Of a stretch of 64,000 bases of DNA, positions 59,292 to 64,000 are shown piece by piece. The first letter of the stretch is position 1; each line of letters starts with the position of its first letter. A program made the translations under genes and the position numbers. Source of the stretch: Candidatus Zipacnadia bacterium (GTDB lineage: Bacteria; Armatimonadota; Zipacnadia; Zipacnadales; UBA5352). The notes under the pieces were generated by a model. It saw only the letters and a list, made by a program, of their open reading frames with translations. It had not been told where the DNA came from and searched no databases. Where the stretch lies: assembly GCA_029821735.1 (NCBI GenBank), contig JALGSU010000048.1:1-64000 (forward strand), given 5' to 3'.

Positions 59292-60776
59292 GTGCTTGAC
59301 CGCATATCCGTACTGAAGGACGAGACGCCAGTATCCGCCTTCTCCGATGGGGGCGGCCGGCTGCACATCGCCCTACTCTTCCCGTCCGAATACCATATAG
59401 GCATGGCCAACCTGGCAGTGCACGCGCTCTACCGGCAACTCAACAGCATCGATGAGGTCAGTTGCGAGCGAGTGTTCTTCCCACCCCTGGAGGGCGACGC
59501 GAACGGGCCGCTGATATCCCTGGAGACGGGCACGCCGCTGGGCGGCTTCGACGCGGTCGCGGTATCATCATCATATGAGCTGGACTGGCTGCGCCTGCCC
59601 GCGGCACTGGTCGCGGGGGGAGTGCCCGCGCTGGCCGCCGAACGCGGCGAGCGGGCGCCAGTGGTCCTCGCGGGCGGCCCGGCCATCACCTCCAACCCCG
59701 AGCCACTCGCCGAGATCGCAGATGCGCTGTTCATCGGTGAAGCGGAAGAAGCACTGCCCGCACTCACCGAAGCACTGGGGCAGGAAGACCGCGAGGACGT
59801 GCTTGATGCCCTGGCCGATGTGCCATCGGTGTACGTGCCGACACGCCCTCCCGACGAGCCGGTCAGGCGGGCGCTAGTGGAGGACCTGGATGCGTTCCCT
59901 ACCCACTCGGAGATTCTGACGCCACACTCGGAGTTCGCCAACGTCTTCCTGATCGAGACCGGGCGCGGGTGTCCGCGTAGCTGCAGCTTCTGCCTGGCCC
60001 GGCAGATATATCACCCGGCCCGAGCGCGCAGCCTGAACACGCTGCTGCCCCAGATCGAGCTGGGTCTGAGCCTGACGGATCGCATCGGCCTGGTGGGGGC
60101 GGCAGTCGCGGACCATCCGCGGGTCGTGGAGCTGGCGTCAGCGGTCGCGGACCGTGGCGGGCGAGTCTCGCTGTCATCACTGCGCATCGAGCGAGTGACG
60201 CCGGAGTTGCTGGCGCCACTGGTGGCGGGCGGGCAGCGGAGTATCACTCTCGCCCCCGAGGCGGCGAGCCCGGACGTGGCTGAGACGCTGGGCAAGACCA
60301 TTGAGCCAGAGGCGATGGCGGCAGCGCTGGCGTCGGCCGAGGGCGCGGGCATCAGGGCAGTGAAGCTTTACTACATTGTGGGAGTGCCCGGCGAGACCGA
60401 TGAGCAGGCAGTGGACATCGCGAGGCAAGTCGCGGGCCTCGAACGCGACTTCCCCCGGCTGCGGTTCACCGTGTCCGTGTCGCCGCTGACGCCGAAGCCG
60501 CATACGGAACTGGCGCGCGCCGGAGTGCCTGACCCAAAGGTGGTGCGCAAGCGCCTGCGAGCGATCGGCGCAACATTGCGGCACGACACGCGTGCGAAGC
60601 CACGGCTGGGATCGGCGCGATGGGCGGCGGTGCAGACGATTCTCAGCCGTGGCGGGCGGGAGCTGACAGGGCTGCTGCTCGAGGGCAACGATGCAGGCGC
60701 GGGTGAGCTGTTGTCATCGCTCGCGGGCCGGGGGCTGGCGATGCAGGACTACCTGGGGCCGCAGGCCTCCGAGTGA
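59292..60776 (+). CDS. radical SAM protein with N-terminal B12-binding-like domain
   Basis: GTG 59292, behind GAGGA, gives 494 residues; earlier open sequence is repeat DNA. Residues about 20-180 resemble a cobalamin-binding-like Rossmann domain (LHIALLFPSEYHIGMANL, PVVLAGGPAITSNPEP, ALFIGEAEEALP). The cluster motif RGCPRSCSFCLAR follows near residue 220 (C-x3-C-x2-C), then the radical SAM barrel with ITLAPEAASPDVAETLGK and KLYYIVGVPGETDEQ. Members are methylthiotransferase-like or unknown. Its stop overlaps the next start. Confidence 0.9.
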   Translation: MLDRISVLKDETPVSAFSDGGGRLHIALLFPSEYHIGMANLAVHALYRQLNSIDEVSCERVFFPPLEGDANGPLISLETGTPLGGFDAVAVSSSYELDWLRLPAALVAGGVPALAAERGERAPVVLAGGPAITSNPEPLAEIADALFIGEAEEALPALTEALGQEDREDVLDALADVPSVYVPTRPPDEPVRRALVEDLDAFPTHSEILTPHSEFANVFLIETGRGCPRSCSFCLARQIYHPARARSLNTLLPQIELGLSLTDRIGLVGAAVADHPRVVELASAVADRGGRVSLSSLRIERVTPELLAPLVAGGQRSITLAPEAASPDVAETLGKTIEPEAMAAALASAEGAGIRAVKLYYIVGVPGETDEQAVDIARQVAGLERDFPRLRFTVSVSPLTPKPHTELARAGVPDPKVVRKRLRAIGATLRHDTRAKPRLGSARWAAVQTILSRGGRELTGLLLEGNDAGAGELLSSLAGRGLAMQDYLGPQASE

Positions 60777-61765
60777 GTGACCAAGAGCAGTGGAGATCGC
60801 GTGTGAATGAGCAACTGCCTCTCCCCTACTTCTACCGCCTCGTAACGCCGACCGGCCACGATGAACTGGCCGAGATGGAGTTGCGCGCGATCGTCGGCGA
60901 GGCCACTGCAGACCCGACCGCCGGACCAGATTGCCCTGACCGCATCCGGTGGGCGCGAGGAGGTGCCGACGTGCGGAGCGCGGCCTACGTCGCGGAGGCG
61001 TGCCGAGCACTGGCAGTGGCGCCAGACCGCGAGGGATTGCTGCGCGAGGCGGCGAACCTCGGGCTCGAACAAGAGCGCTTCCGCATCACCGTTCGACGGA
61101 TAGGCGGGCAGGACATCGCGGTCGGACAGGAGTTCGTGATCGGGCTCGCCAACCTGATCGAGGGCAGGCCCGACCTCGACCGGCCAGTGCGTGAGTTCGT
61201 GGTCATCGCGCGACGGGGGGCGTGGCTGCTCGGCGAACTGGTGTCGCGGGCGGACTCGTCGTGGCTGGGGCATGAGCAGCGCCCCCACCAGTATTCGGCG
61301 GCGCTGCCACCGCGTATCGCGCGCGCACTGGTGAACCTGGTCGCGGCCCCCGGGGACCGCCTGCTGGACCCGTGCTGCGGTGTGGGGACCGTGCTCGTGG
61401 AGGCGGCGCAGGTGGGAATCGAGGCGCATGGGCGGGAGATCAACGAGGCCCTGGTGGAACATGCGCGGGGCAATGTTTGTCACTGGGGACTGAAGGCAGA
61501 GGTCGAGACGGCAGATGGGCGCGGCGTTACCGAGAGCTTTGACGCGGGGGTGCTCGATCTGCCATACGGACACTCGGTGCCGCGCGTCGAAGCGACGTGC
61601 CGGGAACTGGTCGCGACCGCCGCGGCGCATTGCCGAATGCTGGCAGTGGTCTCCGGTGATGATATGCGCAGCTTCATGACCGGGCTGGGCCTCGAGGTTC
61701 TGGGGCTGGCGCGGGTACACAAGGGCGGCGTGGTGCGGCATGTACATTGGGCGGGTTGCGGGTAG
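60773..61765 (+). CDS. TRM11/THUMP-like SAM-dependent RNA methyltransferase
   Basis: GTG 60773 overlaps the radical SAM stop by 4 bp (GTGA), so translation is coupled. 330 residues. The N-terminal 160 residues look like a THUMP/ferredoxin-type RNA-binding region (ELAEMELRAIVGEA, ERFRITVRRIGGQDI). The methyltransferase core has the SAM motif LLDPCCGVGTVLVEAA and a catalytic DLPYGHS in place of N/DPPY. RNA guanosine N2-methylation is the usual activity of this family; the target RNA is not known. The pairing with a radical SAM enzyme suggests a joint tRNA/rRNA modification. Confidence 0.85.
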   Translation: MSDQEQWRSRVNEQLPLPYFYRLVTPTGHDELAEMELRAIVGEATADPTAGPDCPDRIRWARGGADVRSAAYVAEACRALAVAPDREGLLREAANLGLEQERFRITVRRIGGQDIAVGQEFVIGLANLIEGRPDLDRPVREFVVIARRGAWLLGELVSRADSSWLGHEQRPHQYSAALPPRIARALVNLVAAPGDRLLDPCCGVGTVLVEAAQVGIEAHGREINEALVEHARGNVCHWGLKAEVETADGRGVTESFDAGVLDLPYGHSVPRVEATCRELVATAAAHCRMLAVVSGDDMRSFMTGLGLEVLGLARVHKGGVVRHVHWAGCG

Positions 61766-61842
61766 GACGGAAGGCACATTGACGGGAATGATAGAAACAG
61801 CAGAGATGACAGTGACACGGAATCACCAAGGAGGACGTAACC

Positions 61843-62223
61843 ATGGGCAAGCAGATTCTCAGCAGCGACAGAGTCCCGCCAGCAGTCGGACCATACTCGC
61901 AGGCAGTACGCGCCGGCGATTTCATCTTCTGCTCCGGTATGCTGGGGATCTCGCCCGAGACAGGCAAAGTGCCCGAGGATGACTTCGAGGCCGAAGTGCG
62001 TCAGGTTCTCGACAACCTCACGGCGCTGCTGGAGGACTGCGGCACGGGCCTGTCGGGGATAGTGAAGACAACCGTGTTCATGGCCGACCTGAGCAACTTC
62101 GCCGCATTCAACGCCATCTATGCAAGCTACTTTGAGACCGAGCCACCAGCGCGCTCGACCTTCCAGGTCGCCGGGCTGCCGCTGGGTGCTCAGATAGAGG
62201 TGGAGGCCATTGTCCTGGCATAG
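61843..62223 (+). CDS. ridA: RidA family reactive-intermediate deaminase
   Basis: 126 residues from ATG 61843 with AGGAGG upstream. Family signature: VGPYSQAVRAGDFIFCSGMLGI, DLSNFAAFNAIYASYF, PPARSTFQVAGLPLGAQIEVEAIVLA, including the conserved Arg and the C-terminal E-x-I-A/V. RidA trimers hydrolyse enamine/imine intermediates made by PLP enzymes, releasing ammonia. It may be linked with the TRM11-like gene by chance only. Confidence 0.97.
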   Translation: MGKQILSSDRVPPAVGPYSQAVRAGDFIFCSGMLGISPETGKVPEDDFEAEVRQVLDNLTALLEDCGTGLSGIVKTTVFMADLSNFAAFNAIYASYFETEPPARSTFQVAGLPLGAQIEVEAIVLA

Positions 62224-64000
62224 AGCATCACTTGCCGCAATCATCGGCGCACTGCTGGTTGGCCAACTACTGGCCAGTCCCGCGCATGCCCAGAACCTGG
62301 TCCGGAACGGCCGGTTCGAGGGCGCTACAGCGGGCGATGTGCCAGAGAGCTGGTCGTTTCACGATTTCCGCGACGATTACCTCGCCTCCGGCAAGGTGAC
62401 GCGCGGGGGCAACGTGGGACCGAACTGTCTGGAACTGACTGCGCCAGTGTTCCCGGCGGAGTATGCCTGCTATACCCGACCAATGGACATCAGCGATATG
62501 GCGGGCGAGGAGATCATCTTCTCGTGCTACTTCAAGACGAAGGATCACCCGCAGGCAACGATCACACTGGCAACCTACGCCGAGGATTTCACGCTGCTGG
62601 AATTCGATACGCCGGAGCTGGACAGTGAGGCGCATCCTCTGGGCGAAACGAAACAGTGGTCACTGTTCGCCACCCACCTGCAGTGCAAACCCGCCGCCAA
62701 GGACCTGGTGGTGGTTCTGCGCGTGCGAGGCGGAGGCAAGGTGTTCTACGACGGGGTAAGCATCAGGCCGATCGGCGGGGATCTGGAAGTGGACTTGAGC
62801 AGATCGGGCGAGGTGACGGGCCTCCCTGGGACGCGCACAGTGTCGTGCAACGTGCGCAACCTGACGGGGGACGAGATGCCCGTTCGGCTGAATGTGGAGG
62901 CCATCCCCGAGAAGGGCAAGCGGCGCCTGAAGAGCGCCACGGCCACCTTGGAGATGGGCCAGGAACGCGAACTGGCGGTGTCATACCCGTTCGACTTCCG
63001 GGAGCCACACCGCCTGCTGATTTCGGTGACGGGCGAGGAACTCGATCACGTGTACCAGTACTACGACCAGCAGGCCCCGGGGCTGGTGGATGCGCAAGTG
63101 ATCGAGCCGGCTTTCCGCTCGTGCCTGGTGTCATCGGTGCCGACCGTGAACGTGGTGGTGGAGGGGCGCCTCAATGCGTCACCTGAGATCGCGCGCGCGA
63201 CGACGCTGTCGGCGATGCTGGTGGGAACCGGGGCGGAGACCAGCGAACTGGAGATGCTCAGCGACGAGGGCCTGGCCGGGCCGTGGCGTATCAGCCTGCC
63301 GGCCGAGGGAATGCTGACGGACAACTACGAAGTGCAGATCCACGCGACGGTCGGGGGCGGGACCGAACAGGTGCTGAGCCTGCCGCTGAGCAGGACCCGG
63401 TACGCAGCGTATGAAGTGGCGTACGATGCGGCCAATCAACTGTACATACACGGGGAGCGGCAGTTCCCGCTGGGCATGTTCCGGGTGCCCTTCGCCGACG
63501 ACCTGCCGACGGTGCGTGCGGCGGGATTCAACTTCGTGATCTCCCCCTCGCGCGCAATCAGCTACATGTACGCGGACGCGGCGCGGGACGCGGATATCTA
63601 CGTGGCACTGTGGTCGGGGACGCTGGACGGCAAGTTCTGGACGAACATGACCGACAAGTTCTGGCGCCACCCGGCACTGTTCGGGTGGTATGGCCTGCAG
63701 ACGCCGGACACGCAGGGGGCGACCGCGACAACACTGTCGAAAGTGTATCTAAAGAGCCCCGGCGACCCGTATCACGCGGTGGCGCAGATGGATGAACACC
63801 ACCCGGTGATGCTGGCCCTGCGGCCGAACGCGACCATGCGGGAGTTCGCCGAAACGGCGGACATCGTGCTGGCGTGGAGTTCGCCCTTGCCGCGCTGGCC
63901 AGTGACGTCGGTGGCGGACTCGGTGCGAGCAGCAGTGGAGGCCGTCGAGGGGCGCAAGCCAGTGTGGGCCTGCATCCAGACCACCGGACGCGCGTGGCAG
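62210..64000 (+). CDS. large secreted protein, 3' partial
   Basis: An open frame runs from TTG 62210 to the last base, at least 597 residues, with no stop. The start overlaps ridA by 14 bp. TTG is the only usual in-frame start before a signal peptide (SLAAIIGALLVGQLLASPAHA). Residues about 25-185 look like a jelly-roll binding module (NLVRNGRFEGATAGDVPESW); Ig-like regions follow; from about 400 a TIM-barrel-like part begins (QFPLGMFRVPFADDLPTVRAAGFNFVISPS, YVALWSGTLDGKFW). It resembles large planctomycete/armatimonad glycoside-hydrolase-like proteins; catalytic residues are beyond view or unclear. Confidence 0.8.
   Translation, partial: MSWHRASLAAIIGALLVGQLLASPAHAQNLVRNGRFEGATAGDVPESWSFHDFRDDYLASGKVTRGGNVGPNCLELTAPVFPAEYACYTRPMDISDMAGEEIIFSCYFKTKDHPQATITLATYAEDFTLLEFDTPELDSEAHPLGETKQWSLFATHLQCKPAAKDLVVVLRVRGGGKVFYDGVSIRPIGGDLEVDLSRSGEVTGLPGTRTVSCNVRNLTGDEMPVRLNVEAIPEKGKRRLKSATATLEMGQERELAVSYPFDFREPHRLLISVTGEELDHVYQYYDQQAPGLVDAQVIEPAFRSCLVSSVPTVNVVVEGRLNASPEIARATTLSAMLVGTGAETSELEMLSDEGLAGPWRISLPAEGMLTDNYEVQIHATVGGGTEQVLSLPLSRTRYAAYEVAYDAANQLYIHGERQFPLGMFRVPFADDLPTVRAAGFNFVISPSRAISYMYADAARDADIYVALWSGTLDGKFWTNMTDKFWRHPALFGWYGLQTPDTQGATATTLSKVYLKSPGDPYHAVAQMDEHHPVMLALRPNATMREFAETADIVLAWSSPLPRWPVTSVADSVRAAVEAVEGRKPVWACIQTTGRAWQ

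Overview
The window is a high-GC, gene-dense bacterial chromosome segment with 58 supported coding regions (two cut by the window edges), four tRNA genes and a large set of intergenic hairpin repeats. The informational block at 51-58 kb gives the best taxonomic hint. SecG, a SigH-type sigma factor, tRNA-Thr/Tyr/Thr, EF-Tu, L33, tRNA-Trp, SecE, NusG, L11, L1, L10 and L7/L12 all lie on one strand, an order that mixes the sigH-rpmG-secE-nusG layout of Firmicutes with the widespread tRNA-tuf cluster. Together with many secreted carbohydrate-active-like proteins, sulfatases, Gfo/Idh/MocA oxidoreductases, TIM-barrel isomerases and an MttB-like methyltransferase, this suggests an uncultured polysaccharide-degrading bacterium, perhaps Armatimonadota or a related terrabacterial lineage. 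The placement is inference only.

Layout. 0-8 kb (+): two very large PcRGLX/YetA-like (exo-rhamnogalacturonan lyase family) secreted proteins and a secreted TIM-barrel-like protein. 8-12 kb (+): an M55 peptidase, two tandem endonuclease/exonuclease/phosphatase (EEP) proteins and a compositionally distinct alkaline-phosphatase-superfamily gene, closed by a strong terminator. 12-17.7 kb (-): a TPR protein, a small PH-like membrane protein, an MttB-family methyltransferase with a glutamine-amidotransferase-like protein, and a beta-propeller protein. 17.8-20.3 kb (+): a small membrane protein translationally coupled to a hybrid histidine kinase. 20.5-29.3 kb (+): DegT aminotransferase, Gfo/Idh/MocA, cupin, SPL-like radical SAM, formylglycine-type sulfatase and two tandem SGNH hydrolases. 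29.4-31.1 kb: a divergent pair of sugar-phosphate isomerase/epimerase-like genes. 31.3-46 kb (-): Gfo/Idh/MocA, duplicated alpha/alpha-barrel-like proteins, GNAT, YkvA/DUF1232, a lipoprotein, a UroD-family protein, an FAD oxidoreductase, an MNT-HEPN pair, GatB, a RelA/SpoT-domain protein and a sulfatase-like protein with Thr at the nucleophile position. 46-49.5 kb (+): a zinc-ribbon membrane protein, then proA-proB with a clear terminator. 49.6-58.7 kb (-): a lipoprotein, a helical protein, the translation/secretion block and a secreted hydrolase. 59.3-64 kb (+): a B12/radical-SAM-like protein, a TRM11-like methyltransferase, RidA and the start of a large secreted protein.

The most unusual features are: (i) a modular family of intergenic hairpins whose stems differ in sequence but stay paired, ending in a constant CCTCC-rich flank and amplified locally into exact 58-bp and 142-bp tandem arrays; (ii) rplJ, whose conserved N-terminus is only recovered by starting at ATT behind a strong ribosome-binding site; and (iii) a RelA/SpoT gene whose conserved N-terminus has no ATG, GTG or TTG available. 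Start positions were chosen from ribosome-binding sites and family N-termini. No database search was possible, so family calls rest on recognised motifs.
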